Positions 37,976-50,123 of a stretch of 64,000 bases of DNA are shown here, piece after piece (positions within the stretch are counted from its first letter, which is position 1; every line of letters starts with the position of its first letter). The position numbers were made by a program, and so were the translations under genes. The notes beneath the pieces were generated by a model. The model saw only the letters and a program-made list of their open reading frames with translations, was not told where the DNA came from and searched no databases. This DNA comes from Typhlomys cinereus (taxonomy: Eukaryota; Chordata; Mammalia; Rodentia; Platacanthomyidae). The stretch is taken from assembly GCA_023101885.1 (NCBI GenBank), contig JALPQD010000516.1, positions 1,349,508 through 1,413,507 of the forward strand, read 5' to 3'.

Positions 37976-39519
37976 CCTCAAGCTGTTTCTACCAAGCATT
38001 TGCTCACAGTCATGAGAAAAGTAACTGATACGATGCTTCACTAAGAGCCTGCTCATCACGCTATACTGTCTCTTCCCCACCTGATAGACACTGCACATTT
38101 TATAAATGTCACCTGACACAGACACAAACCTCTCAAGGCCACAATAAAAAGGGCAATCTGGTCCGCAGACTTCAGTCTCAGACTCACACGTGAGCTTCTA
38201 CAGAACAGAAGTCCTACTGTTTTCCTGTAGGAAAATTGTCTAATTCAGTGGAGGCTGGTGGAGGTGGGAGCTGGACTCCAAGAACCACCATCCTTTGGGG
38301 TTTTAATCCCACCTAATTCCACGCAGAGATGCCCTTGATGGCCTCTGACTTTGCCACTTAAGGAGGCTCCTGTGCAGGTAAAAACACGGCATGCCAGTGC
38401 GGGTCTGCAGAAAAGAATCCCAACGCGCCCAGGGAGTGTGTGTGTTTGCCATGTGTGGGTGCATGAGCAAAAGGCCTCAGCAGTGCCCTGGAGAGCTGGC
38501 ATGTGGGAGCGGGACTTTATATTTTATTTTTATTTATATTTTATATAAATTTACTTATATTTTATTTATGTTTTATTTATATTATATTTTATTTATATTT
38601 AGGAGCCAGACAGTAAATATTTAGACTTTGGGCAAACTGCTTGGTTCTGCCATGGAAGAGCCACAGGCGATAAGTGGGAAAAATGGCTCCATGTGCCCCA
38701 AGCAATTTTACGCGCGGGCTCAGGATCGTCTCCGTGTGTCAGAAGGTGCTGTTTCTCCTGGGGCTGTTTTTCAACCCTTTAAAAATGTCAGAACCATATT
38801 TAGCACTCCCCTGTGGAGGACGAGCGGAGACATGAAAACAAATGACAATACAACGCAGGGGGAGATGGTGTGTATAAGGGGAGCATGGGAAATGTGGGGG
38901 GCCCTGGGGAGGCGCTCCTCCCGCCTCTCTGACCACCTGAGGTGTACCCCTACACCCTACAGAGGGTCATGGCCGAGCTGGGCCCCCAGTGAGTGTAGTT
39001 ACGGAAGAAGGAGCCACGCCTGGCACCAGGCAGGGCCCGAGTCACGTGCGCTCCCACAATGTTCGCATGAGACTGTACTGGCAGCGGAGAGTTCCTGACT
39101 TCCCAGAACTCAGGCTGAACGCGTGTGCCAAGGTCCATCAGTAAACAGCGCTATCATCAACCTGGTGCTTTCAGAGAAAGAGATTATGGACAGAGCGCTT
39201 GGGTATCGGTGGGTGTCTGCACCAACTCACCCACGTCCTCTCTAGCTTGTCACCTTTCCCTGAGTGACAAGTATCCTCAGGAGCTGAGTTCCCCAAACTT
39301 CTCGAAGCATCCATTGGTTTGGGGGTTAAAAATTCTAAACTCTACTCAATCCCAAGAGAGTCGGTCTTTCTCCAAACTCCCTCTAACAGCTCCCCCCCCA
39401 CCCCCCAAAGTTTGTTTAGGAGGCTCAGAATCCTCCAGCTGTTGGCTGTCAACCCCTCCGCGCCGCTTGCTTGATCTGTAGGTGCCATCTGTGTAGATGG
39501 CTGTACCCAAGAAGGCATT
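37976..39519. other. Unique intronic sequence with an AT tract
   Basis: Bases 38516-38602 are a TTTATATTTTATT-type repeat. No gene was recognised in the rest. Confidence 0.5.
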
Positions 39520-39798
39520 GGCGGGGCTGGGAGATGGTTCAGGGTTACACCTCTGCCTTACAAACAAAAGGTCCCCAGTTCAGAACCCAGAGCCCACGTA
39601 AAAGCCCCAGAGTGGAAATGGCAGGGAGGAGGGAGCAAGGGGGGGGCTGAAGGGGAACCTGGGACACTCCAGAGCAAAGCGAATAGAGGGTAGAAGCAAT
39701 CCAGGGTGATTCTCTAAGTCACTGTTGGGCCTCCACAGGCCCACACAGTGCCCACTGATACGTTCATCGAGTCAGATACACACGTAAAAAGATAATAA
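39520..39798 (+). mobile_element. B2-like SINE (family A)
   Basis: Full-length: head GGCTGGGAGATGGTTCAGGG, CCCCAGTTCAGAACCCAGAG, body ACACTCCAGAGCAAAGCG and CAATCCAGGGTGATTCTC, then GGCCTCCACAGGCCCAC. Confidence 0.88.
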
Positions 39799-39835
39799 TA
39801 ATTAAAATGTTTATTAAAAACCTTTTTTAAACCTT

Positions 39836-40078
39836 TGTTTCACGAGCAAAAGAATCTGAGTTCAGCGACCCAGGTCCCACATAAAAACGCTGGGCAGATA
39901 TGGTGGCAGCCTGTAATTCTGTGCCTAAACGGGAGACGCTAGGAGGCCCCAGAGCAAAGCAATAAGGAGGTAGAGCAATCTAGGATCATTCCCAAAGTCA
40001 CCCTCAGACTTCCACAGGCACACGTACTCAACTGCACTGTTTTATGCACACACACGCACACGTGTGTATGTACGTCCA
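39836..40078 (+). mobile_element. B2-like SINE (family A), 5'-truncated
   Basis: GAGTTCAGCGACCCAGGTCC, CTGGGCAGATATGGTGGCAG, CCCCAGAGCAAAGCAATAAG, CAATCTAGGATCATTCCC and a CACACG tail. It lies about 40 bp after the previous copy, in the same orientation. Confidence 0.85.
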
Positions 40079-41269
40079 CCTACATGCAAGCATACACACA
40101 GGCTCACGCATGCACCTCATATATACATGCATGAACAGAAAAACAAGTTGTCATTTAAGAATACATTGGAAATACTTTCAAACATTGAGAAAAATCTGCT
40201 GTCGACATGTTAGTCAAGCAACATTATCCAAACTTTCTAGTCACGAGTCAAACATAGCGGGCAATTCACCCAGACTCTTGGACGAGAATAACTGCGAGAA
40301 GCTCTCGATGCCAGAGGCACATCTGGACCTGTCTGGAAACCCCCATCCCTGGCATGGACCTCTACAGCAACACCCTGTCCTCTGCTGGCTCACTTTGTTT
40401 CCCTTTGTCACGCTGCTGTCTGAGGCGCTGTGTTCCCAACCACTTGGAATTCCCCGAGTCCTGAACCCCCCAGCATGTTCCACCTCCACAGAGTAGAGTG
40501 CGGCTCCACCCGTCCTGTGCTCTCTCAAGTCAGCTTGGCTCAGGTCTGTCTGGCCACTGTGACACCCAATCAGCGCTTCCTGCGTCCCTGGGAGATGACA
40601 TTTCTCTAGTGAGACAGTAAATAAGGAAACTTTCATCCTATGGTCTTCTCTTTCCTTGCTCCCTGGAGCCCTGTATTAAGCACCAAAAAAACAGCTGTGT
40701 CACAGACACACTATAGCTGTGTCTAGGAGACTTTAAGGGGCTCTCTGGTCTGCCCCTGTGGGCGCAAACCACATTCACAGGCAACTGCTTAGCAAGAGGG
40801 AAACTTAACACAGCTAATCCATTTCGGAGCTTCGGCTAGATCCCATAACCAGGAGTCTGGGAGGAAGAACATTCTCCTGTCTTCGCCCACACTGGCTTTA
40901 CTAGGCACAGGCACAGACATGCAGCCAGGTTTGCAGATGCGTAAGTCATCAAGATATTTTGGAATTGTTTAAAAGCAAACTCTAGTCACGGTGTTATTTT
41001 ATCCTCTGAGAGTTCAGTTCTGCGGAAAGATGATGAAACATCAGCGTGGTCACAAAAGTCAGAAAATCAATATGGACCCAATGCTGTTATCTAACCTGCA
41101 GACCTGACTTAGGTCTTGCCAGTTTCCTCTATTGTCTCTTTAAAGAGCCCCCGCCGAGCGGTTAGGCCGTAATCTATGAAGCCCCCTTTTTTTCCTTTGT
41201 CTTTATGACATTGGCATTTTTGCAGAAAACTCTAGTGTTTCCATAAAATAGAACACTTCTCAACTTGGA
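40079..41269. other. Unique intronic sequence
   Basis: No gene or repeat was recognised. Confidence 0.5.
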
Positions 41270-41482
41270 TGTTCTGTTTATTAATTTAGAGAGAGAGAGA
41301 GAGAGAGAGAGAAGACCGAAAGAAACAGAAGACAGAACAGGTGCACACAGGCCAGATGCGCATGTGGAAGTCAGACACAACTGTTGCAAGCGCGTTCTCT
41401 CCTTCCATCATGTGGGTTCTGGGGACTGAACTCAGATCTCTGGGTTTGCACTCGGGCACCTATCCACTGAGCCTTCCCACTT
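41270..41482 (-). mobile_element. B4-like SINE with (GA)n tail
   Basis: GA repeat at 41288-41313, then GGCCAGATGCGCATGTGGAA, CTCCTTCCATCATGTGGGTT, CTGGGGACTGAACTCAGATC and CACTGAGCCTTCCCAC. Confidence 0.7.
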
Positions 41483-41865
41483 ACCAGCATTGGTTTTTTT
41501 CTGGAACTTTCTCACATTCGGTCTCAGATGTGTTTTGGGCAGAAATTCAACAGAAGCGATGCTATGTTCTCAACACATACAGTCAGGAGGGACATGGTGG
41601 TTGCCAACTGGGGTGATATTAACTTCCATGATCGATGAAGGGTGCTTTCTGCCAAACTGCTTATACTTTTACTCCGTGCAAACCATCTTCTGGCTAACTG
41701 CTTCAAGATCTGGGAAAGTGCCGGTATCATGAGCGTTATTGGTGCTGCTTGCCTAATCGATTATCTCTATGTTGGCATCTGAGTGGCAGCCTTTTAAGTG
41801 ATCCTATGTCCGTTCCTTGGCTTCCAACTAGAAAAAACGAGCTTCCCTGAAGGTCAGAGAAAATG

Positions 41866-42005
41866 CCTCGGTAAAGTGCTTGCTGCCCTCACCTAAGAAC
41901 TCAAGTTTGGGTCCCCAAAACCCTATGTAGAAAAGCCAGATGTAGCCACACACACTGGAAATCCACACACAGTACACACACAAGAATAAATAAGTAAAAT
42001 CTTTT
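41866..42005 (+). mobile_element. Short tRNA-headed SINE
   Basis: CCTCGGTAAAGTGCTTGCTG, AACTCAAGTTTGGGTCCCCA, ACACACTGGAAATCCACACA and an AATAAATAAGTAAAATC tail. Confidence 0.6.
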
Positions 42006-42834
42006 TTGCATAAAAAATTAAGTAGGCTCTGACATTATTTGTAACTCGAGAGCATACTCCCTGTGCATAAGGGGAACTACTAATGTCTCTTTGAAATAGA
42101 ATCTCTCCCAACCTCATGATTCCCTGTGCAGCTGGAATCTAAACTTTCCACAGATCCTTGGGCTAAAAAGTCTATGGCTTTCAAGAGAGAACAGTGCGTT
42201 GGGGCAACAGATGTGTGGCCGGCAAGGGAGGCATGTGATTGGCTCACACTGAATCCACACCCGGGAAACAGAAAGAACAGAAAGTGCCTGGACTATCCAA
42301 CCTCAAGCCTGTGCCGGGGCAAGGCTCCCCCTCCTAAAGGTCCCACGACCTCCCCAAACAGCACCACCAGCCAGGCGTCAGATGTTCAAACACACGAACC
42401 TGTAAGAGGCATTGTCGCATTCAAACGGCAGAAGTGGCCCAAAGAGCAAGCGCACGGAAGGATTCTTTGCTCACTGTTCGTTTATTTAAATTAGCAGAGC
42501 CTCCGGGGCCCATGGCTTCTAATGGATTGCTTTCCCGCAAGCATAAGTGTAACTACACCAATCTCACTCCTGCCAAGTAGCCTCCAGCCATGTCCCTCTA
42601 CACCCCGCAGCATTTCTGGAGTTCAATCCATGCCAAAAACTGAGCCACGTTAGAGCCGAGACCACAATGGCTGAGCAGTAGCCGATGCTGTCCCCAGAGC
42701 GGTTGGAGCCAGAGGCCAAATGATGAATCAGGAGAGAACAATATGCCGGAGGGAAACTCTTCGGAAGTCAGGTTCTGTGATGTCCCATCCAGCAACAGTC
42801 CATACTTTTTACCTGTTCCAGTTTTCTGCCTATT
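42006..42834. other. Unique intronic sequence
   Basis: Nothing recognised. Confidence 0.5.
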
Positions 42835-43212
42835 GCCGATAAGTACACAGCCAATCGACTCAAGAGAGCAAGGGATTTATTTCAGCTTATGATTCTTAGC
42901 AGGAGAATTCGAACCCAACACCAGGAACCAAGGGAACTGGCTAAAACATGCACAGGAATTGCTGAGAAAAGGGCAAACCATCTTATTTGCCCACCTGTGA
43001 GTCTGCCAAAGTATACCCTACTTTGAACCCATTTTATTTCTCCGTTTTATCCACCCGACCAGGGAAGAGTCCCACCACCCCTGTGGGCTGGGTCTTCCCC
43101 CATCAGTAAGACCATCCCCTGAACATTTGCTCAGTGCATGCTTTAACTGAGTCTTCACGATTAGCTCAGAGCTCAGCCCTCAATTGTCGAGTTGACGCCT
43201 GTAATTTAACAA
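42835..43212 (-). mobile_element. Diverged copy of the window's LTR family
   Basis: AGCAAGGGATTTATTTCAGC, ACCAAGGGAACTGGC, CCCTGTGGGCTGGGTCTTCC, AATTGTCGAGTTGACGCCTG in the same order as the complete copies, plus an extra internal segment. A 5-bp duplication was not found. Confidence 0.65.
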
Positions 43213-43804
43213 ACACACCGTCTCCCTTTTCCCCCTGAAGTTGCTGGCCCTTGAGTGGTGTCTCACAGCAGCAGAGAAGCAGCCGGTAGCAGCTGTACGC
43301 TCCCTAAAGCCGGACTCAAGCTCGCTCAGCTCAGAACTGAGCCCATCTGTAAACACGGCATCGAGACGGACTTGTGTCCATCCCATCACGTACACTGCGT
43401 CTCCTGACCACAGCCGTGGGCTCGCAGGGTTAGTAGCATCCTTGGGAACTACTGGACTGCCCAAGCCGCCGGGAAAATGTCCTCAGGCTTCTCGCAAACT
43501 CCAGCATCTCGCAGGAAGTGAAACTCTAGTATTCCTGACCTGGATCCTGAGAGCGCCCACGGCATAGATGGGGATACGTGAGCTCTGCTGCACACTGCCC
43601 CTGGAAATTCACCACACATTGCTCGACCATCTCAGTGCCCAAAGACATTTGCAGGGAAGTCTTGCGGTAGCAATCCTTGAACCAGGGTCAAACCAGGATC
43701 TGAGGGGATCAGTCACCCTCAGAACCCACAGCTCCACCTGCCACAGAGAGGAAACAGTCAGAAAAATAAATGCCCTGTACTCAACATGCACAGACTTTGA
43801 TGTG
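43213..43804. other. Unique intronic sequence
   Basis: Nothing recognised. Confidence 0.5.
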
Positions 43805-44040
43805 TGAGAGCATAGCTCAGTTTGCCCACACGCATACATGTGGAGGCCAAAGGTGAACATAGTCTCTTCCTTTATTATTCTCCATGAACTTGAAGCTCGA
43901 CATTGTGCCTAGACTGGCGGGGCAGTGAACCAGACCCAGCCGCCTTCCTCTTCTAGTGCTGGGGTCCCACACACGCTTTGCACATGTGTGCTCGAGAGCT
44001 GAGCTCAGCACTTTGCCCACCGGGCCACCGCCCATGGCTC
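43805..44040 (-). mobile_element. B4-like SINE
   Basis: CATACATGTGGAGGCCAAAG, TCTAGTGCTGGGGTCCCACA, GAGCTGAGCTCAGCACTTTG and CCACCGGGCCACCGCCC (degraded head). Confidence 0.7.
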
Positions 44041-45166
44041 AGTGTTAAGACTCCTTTTTCCATTTCATTATTTCCTGACAATAACATAAAATGACTGTTT
44101 ATCAAGTGTTAGGCATTGTTATACGTAATCAAGAAATGACTTTAAATGCATGGGACGGCAAGCAGTTCTATGCAAATAACCGCTTGCCTGCCTTCCCATG
44201 CATTTATATAAACGACTAGAGCACGTGCAGACTTGGGCATCTCAAGGATACCTGAAACCAGACCCAGACAGGTAGCACTATGAAGGAGGGGTGAGAAAAA
44301 AGGAAGAGAGAGAGAAGGTAAATCTCTGAACATCGAATGTTTCATAATGATATTGCAGACAATCATAGCAGTGGGTAATCTGATGTTGTGTGCATGTGAA
44401 TATTTTTAAATAATTGGATCCTGCATAGAGTAAAATGAATTGGAATTATATCATCCTGTCCCAGGAAGGCAGGATTTCCATCAGGGAACTATTTAGTCAT
44501 TTGTAGCAGAATGTCTTCCATTTTCTAAAAGTATTAATGAACAATTTACTAATGAGTGCCTTAAGGATGCAACCATGTGGGTCTCTATTAAAAAAAAAAA
44601 GTTATATTGTGCTTTTGGCCATCCGGGGCTCCCGGTCCCAGACAATCCAGCCACTGCTTCCTTGGTGTGAAGTGGCGGGGCAAGGAACCTCCCTTCTTTG
44701 CTGGGGTCCCTCAGTGGGCGCTACCTGAAGGGGCTCAGAACCGTTAAGTGTGAAACTGAACCTTTCTGTGGACAGACACACGCGAGAGTCTACTCACCGG
44801 CTGGTTCCTAATTCTCAGAAGGGAGGTGGCAAGAAGGAAAAGGAGAGGCAGGGCCAGCGGCTGGCTACCGAGAGATGCCCTCAAAGTGAGCTCTGTGAGG
44901 AAAAGAGGGAGCCACACCCTGGAATGTCCAACCTGAACGGCAAATGAGGCGCTTGGCAACACTGCCCCTTCAGGCCCCCACCGAAAGAGGAACAGGGAAG
45001 AAAGATCATTTGCATTCCAATTCCCATGAGACCTCTCAGTCTGTGAGCCCGGAACGAACACGGGGTCCAGATTTCTCCCCACTGAGACGGTGGGAAGTTG
45101 GGAGAGAACCACTGTCGTCATTGCTCAGGTTTGTCCTCTAGACAAAAGTGACTTTTGAAAAGCCAC
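44041..45166. other. Unique intronic sequence
   Basis: Bases 44095-44135 may be a MIR remnant. Otherwise nothing recognised. Confidence 0.45.
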
Positions 45167-45573
45167 TGTCACAGTTCGGTAGAAGTGTCAACTTGATGGT
45201 TGAGGGTTCGAGCTCTGGGCACATTTGTAGAAAATTAGTAATTGAGTTAAACCCACAGCAAACCTGCAGGAGATTGTCTAGCCGATGAGGAAGGCCCAGC
45301 CCCTGGTGGGTGGGACCAGTCCCCAGGCAGGTGCATAAAATGGAGGGAACTGTTTGAGAAGGAGGCATCCTTGTGTATACTTGGCCAGACATACTGGTCT
45401 TAGCCATTATGTGAATATGGTGTGGCCACTTCCCTCAGCCCTTTGGTGATGGTGCGAGCTCTCCTGCTAAGCTGGACTGAGAACTGTAACCAGACTATCA
45501 CAAGACAATAAGCCCCGTTCCCTTAAGCCGTTTGATGGTGCTTTTATCAGCACAATGCAGGTGAGCCGCAACA
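45167..45573 (+). mobile_element. Solo LTR, MaLR-like, complete copy 2
   Basis: 407 bp from TGTCACAGTTC to GCCGCAACA, flanked by GCCAC on both sides (45162-45166 and 45574-45578). TATA-like GCATAAAATGG lies at about 45331. The AATAAA is mutated to AATAAG at about 45508. Confidence 0.88.
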
Positions 45574-46454
45574 GCCACCAACCTTGAATGCTTTCCTGCA
45601 AGGAGACGTCCATCCCCTGTCACAGTTGAACAGATATATAATAAATAGAGATGAATTACGTGGTATAGATACAAACATACAAACCAGCTTGTGCACATAT
45701 TTATATATTTCTCAGACACATCGCACTACAGTTGAGCTCACCCACTACGTAGCCTAGCCTTCTCCACTTCACCTCCCCCACGTGTTCTTTGAAGGGATAC
45801 TTCAGCCAACACTTCCACCCGCATGTCCCTGAGTCCACAGAGCTCACTAGCACAGAACAACCTGGCCAGCAGTGGCCATACCACACAGCTGCACAAGAGT
45901 GGCAGATGGTAGTGGTCTTGCTAGGAAAAAGCCTAGCCCGGGATCACCCTTCCACTTGGGTCTTGACTGCTTCTTAGTTGTGTCCCTAACTGAGAGGGTC
46001 AGTTTCGTGGATCTCGGGACCTGTATCTGATGCGCTGAAACCAGCCCAGCTTGGTTTCACAGATAATTAAGTGAAGTGATATAAAAGAATCTCCCGGAAT
46101 CAGAAATGAAGCAGACAACTAAAAAGAAGGCTGGCTTATCACTAGCGCTCAGCGTTCCCACTCACCTGTGAAATAACAGATGGCACAGACATCTAAAAAT
46201 GTCAGCTTTGCAAAGTGCTTATCCTCCTTATTAGCTGGCAATTTTTTCCTGGGCCCAATCTCAATGTGATGAGCTGGGAACCCCACATGTATAATTCAAA
46301 TATGTCAGAACACTTTAGTTCTGAAATTAGCCTCATAAGGGAAAAGAGCGGAAAGGAACACCTGTCTGCCTAGGTCTTTAAAAACTTGGGAAACCTAAGA
46401 TTGCTGAGGTCTCTGTTTCTCAATTACAGACTTTATTCTCAAACAGGTCGGATG
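45574..46454. other. Unique intronic sequence
   Basis: Nothing recognised. Confidence 0.5.
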
Positions 46455-46605
46455 AGAGGGACACTCTCGCATCTTAGACAGAGGGACACTATCCTTAGAC
46501 AGAGGGACACTATCCTTAGACGGAGGGACACTATCCTTAGATGGAGGGACATTCTCCTTCTTAGACAGTGGGACGCTCTTTTCCTTAGACAGTGGGTAGG
46601 GTGGG
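46455..46605. repeat. 21-bp tandem repeat, about 6 copies
   Basis: The unit is AGACAGAGGGACACTATCCTT. The inner copies are nearly identical, the outer ones longer (CATTCTCCTTCTTAGACAG). Confidence 0.92.
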
Positions 46606-46834
46606 GTGGAGTGAGGGGACACTCTCCTTTTTAGATGAGGGTAGTGGGATGCCTTCTTCTGAGATGGTGGGACCCAGTGAAGAAAACAACTTCTCACAAT
46701 CAGAATGACACAGGAAATACAAGTCTTCTGGTAGTTAGGCACTAGTTAGTCCTAACCTAGCAACCTAAACCATCTCAATTCTAGGATGACACTAAGGACC
46801 CCCAAATGAGGGAAGTGCAGTCATGAGATATGCA

Positions 46835-46935
46835 ATGCCAGGCTAGGAAGAGGGCTCCATCAGTAAGGAAGAGCACCTGAGTTTGATCCAGAACCTACTT
46901 TTAAAAAGCTGAACACAGGAACTCTCAGCATTGGG
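46835..46935 (+). mobile_element. SINE head fragment
   Basis: GGCTAGGAAGAGGGCTCCAT and GAGTTTGATCCAGAACCTAC give a degraded tRNA-like head whose tail became the CA-rich tract. Confidence 0.5.
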
Positions 46936-47660
46936 AAAGTGGAAGTGCACACGCATGCACACACACGTGCACACACACATGCATGCATGCACACACGTGC
47001 ACACACATGCACACACATGCATGCACACATGCATGCATACATGCACACACATATTCCCACATGCATGCACATATGCATGCACACATGCACACATGTGCAC
47101 ACACATGCACACATGCACGCACATGCACGCACATGCATGCACGCATGCACACGCACACATATTGCCACATGCATGCACACATGCATGCACAAATGTGTGC
47201 AGCACAAACATGAACACACACATGGGTACCCACACACGTGTGCCTCCACAAGCGTTCATAAACTCACATGCACCCATGCAAATGTGTGCCTGTACAAACA
47301 TAAACATGCATGGGTACTCACATGTCCTCTCACAGGCATACATACACACACATGCACCCACACAAATGCATACCTGCACAAACATGAGCGCACACACACA
47401 CAGGAGCACACACACACATATTCTTCCGCAATCATGAACACACTTACATGCATGTACACTCACGTACAGACAAGTACACACAAACTACATATACAGGCAC
47501 TCGTACACAGGTGTGTCTCCACAAGTAGGCAACCACACTGAAACACTACAGACGCATAAACACAAGGGTACCCACACACATCTGTGCCTCTACAAGCATG
47601 TACAAACACACTGCACACACAGGCACCCACACGTGTGCCGCCACAAACATGCACGTGCAT
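46936..47660. repeat. CA/GCAT-rich alternating tract, 0.7 kb
   Basis: Irregular mix of ACACACGTGC, CATGCATGCA and ACACATG units. Nearly continuous purine-pyrimidine alternation to about 47200, then more degenerate. The open frames on both strands are artefacts. Confidence 0.93.
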
Positions 47661-47671
47661 TCATGTACAGT

Positions 47672-47800
47672 TCAGGGTCAGCCAGGCATAGCGACACAAG
47701 CATGTAATCCAGCTGGGAGATGGAAACAGGAAGGTGAGGATTCAAGGCCAGGCTGGGCTACATGAGGTCCTGTCTCAAATCTCCCCATGAGAAACTCAAC
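47672..47800 (+). mobile_element. B1-like SINE
   Basis: GCCAGGCATAGCGACACAAG, ATGTAATCCAGCTGGGAGAT, TTCAAGGCCAGGCTGGGCTA and GAGGTCCTGTCTCAAA. Confidence 0.85.
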
Positions 47801-48666
47801 ATTAAGCGCTGTGACTGTGACCACATGAAAGACTAACATGACATCATCAGCTGAGCTGAGTCTTTCCTTGTGAGCCCCACTGACTGGACACCCAGCCAGC
47901 GAGGCTAAGAAATAGGAAACAGGGAGGAGGGGGCTTCGCTAAAACCAGCACATTAAAAGCAGCAAGAAGCAATTCCGAAGGTGAGTGGGAAGAAAGCCCA
48001 GAGCTATAAATCAAAGGAAAGAAGCCCAAACGGGGGGCTGTCTGGAACCATTAGTGAGAGGCGCCAGTGCTCCTGTGCACCTTCGAATCTCCCAGGCCGG
48101 TTTGCACAGAAGAGCAGAACAAAATTGAGATGTCAACCCAATGGTGCCAGGATGGGAAGCAAAGCTCATTCTATCCAGAACAAGCTGCTTGAGAAGAAAG
48201 AGGCGAGTCCGCCACCCTCTGCAAAGGATCCGCCTGCGGGTGGGAGGTGTCTGCCAAATTGTATTGTAATTTAAGAGGCAAACCTCAGGCAAAAATACCA
48301 CAGTCTGTGATATTCACTGAGACCCAACTGTTGCCCTTTCTTGCTTCTAGCAACTAATTCTCCTGGCCTAGTGGGAATAATCCTCCCTTCCCCAAGTTGG
48401 AAAGTCTCTGTTGCATTGTCTTGACCTAAGCCAACTTTTGAATCAGCTCTAGAAGCCTGAGGTCATCGATCCTAAGCGCTGGGAGTAGCCAGTCTGCAGC
48501 CTTAGAGGCCTTCGAAGGACACCAGCTGTAGACCTCTGCTCAGAGACCAGAGCGGGTAGAGAAGAGGCTGGTGGGATAGAGGGGGGACACCTGTGGGCAG
48601 CCATGGCTCTCTCCAGGGTACTTCCCTTCCTCAGGACCTCATGGGCCTGCCTTTAGGAATTGCTAC
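47801..48666. other. Unique intronic sequence
   Basis: Nothing recognised. Confidence 0.5.
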
Positions 48667-49101
48667 TGGGCCCCCCAACCTTACCCGTGTGTCAACTTGA
48701 CGGCTGAGAGTTTGAGCATTGGGCACATTTGTAGAGAATCAGTAGTTAAGCCCAAAGCAAACATGCAGGAAATTGTTTAATGGATGGGGAAGGCCCAGCC
48801 CATGGCGGGTGGGACTAGTCCCCAGGTAGATGAACAAAATGGAGGGAACTGTTTGAGAAAGTCGGCATCCTTGTGTACACTTGGTCAGACACGCTGGTCT
48901 AGTAAGTCAGCACTGTCCCTCTTGCAGCTGTTATGTGGATATGGCGTGGCCAGTTCCCTCGGCCCTTTGGCGATAGTGCATGCTCTCCCGCCAAGCTAGA
49001 CTGAGAACTGTGACCAGGAGTCTTGAGAGAGAATAAACCCTTTGTTCCCTTAAACCATGCGATGGTGGTTTTATCAGCAGCTATGCAGGCGAAATGCAGC
49101 A
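48667..49101 (+). mobile_element. Solo LTR, MaLR-like, complete copy 3
   Basis: 435 bp, TG...CA, with flanks GCTAC (48662-48666) and GCTCC (49102-49106), a 4/5 match. AATAAA lies at 49032-49037. It carries about 20 bp (AGTAAGTCAGCACTGTCCC) that copy 2 lacks. The first 30 bp are diverged, so the left end is less certain than the right. Confidence 0.8.
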
Positions 49102-49669
49102 GCTCCTGTCCTCCCTCCCTGTGTCCCAAAACCTGGTACAAATGAGCCGCAGGCCCCTGACTACACACATGACTTGCTAAATGCCTCCCGCGGCAGACTG
49201 AAGGTGTAGAGATCACAAGCCAGAGGTGCTAAGTTCAAAGCACATTTTCAAAACCCTAGGAGCGAGCGCGTTCCTTCTCAGGGCCACACCCCCTCCTCTC
49301 GTTGCCTGAGCAGCTTGTGGGGGTGATGGATCTCTTGTCACCTGCTCCGCTGAGGCAAGTACATGTCACCTGTTGCTATCCTCAGCTGTGCGCTAAAGAA
49401 CACGCCAGGCAGGCCAGAGACAACCTCTCTGCTAACAGACGCATCAGCTCTTGATTCTCATTTATTTTTACTTTCAATTTCGATATTTTACACTGAAAGT
49501 CATACTTGCACATGACAAGACATTCAAATACTATTGACTATGTAAATGCTATTAACGACTATGTGACGACAACTGCAGCCAGTCTAGTCTCGGTTCCTCC
49601 ACCCAGAGAGATTTGTTAGCATGCAAAATAATGGGCTTAAAGGACAGAGAATAAGCGGGTACAGAATGT
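49102..49669. other. Unique intronic sequence
   Basis: Nothing recognised. Confidence 0.5.
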
Positions 49670-50122
49670 TCAGCCCTGAACGGCATCTTCAATGTAAGGC
49701 TCGGGAACATCGTGGAAGAAAGGGCGCCAGAACCTAAGAGCCAGACAGTGGTGCAGGGGGCTGCCAGACAGCATCTTCTGGACATGACAGGGCTGCCTGG
49801 CCCTTGAACTCATCGCTGGTTCACTTCCACAACACCTGCGCAAGATTTGACCTACCAACATTTCACCGTGGAAGGGGAAGATCTCGCTAAATACCACCTG
49901 CGAGACCACGGAGGGTTAAGGCCGGCGGCGGGCAGAGGAGCTGCTTTCCTCAGACACATGTCAGGTGACCCAGGTGAAACTCCGTGGGCCGCATGCGCAA
50001 AAAGACATGAAAGAAAGAGGCAGAGTGGTTAGGAGGGTAGACAGGATGGAGCAATACGGGGTAAGAGTGACATCATTTATATCCACATATGACACTGTCC
50101 AACAGAAAAAAAATTTAAATAA
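49670..50122 (+). mobile_element. Rodent L1 3' region
   Basis: ACAGCATCTTCTGGACATGA, CACAACACCTGCGCAAGATT and CAACATTTCACCGTGGAAGG follow the order of a familiar rodent L1 3' UTR segment, ending in an A-rich tail AAAAAAAATTTAAATAATAA. Confidence 0.6.
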
Positions 50123-50123
50123 T

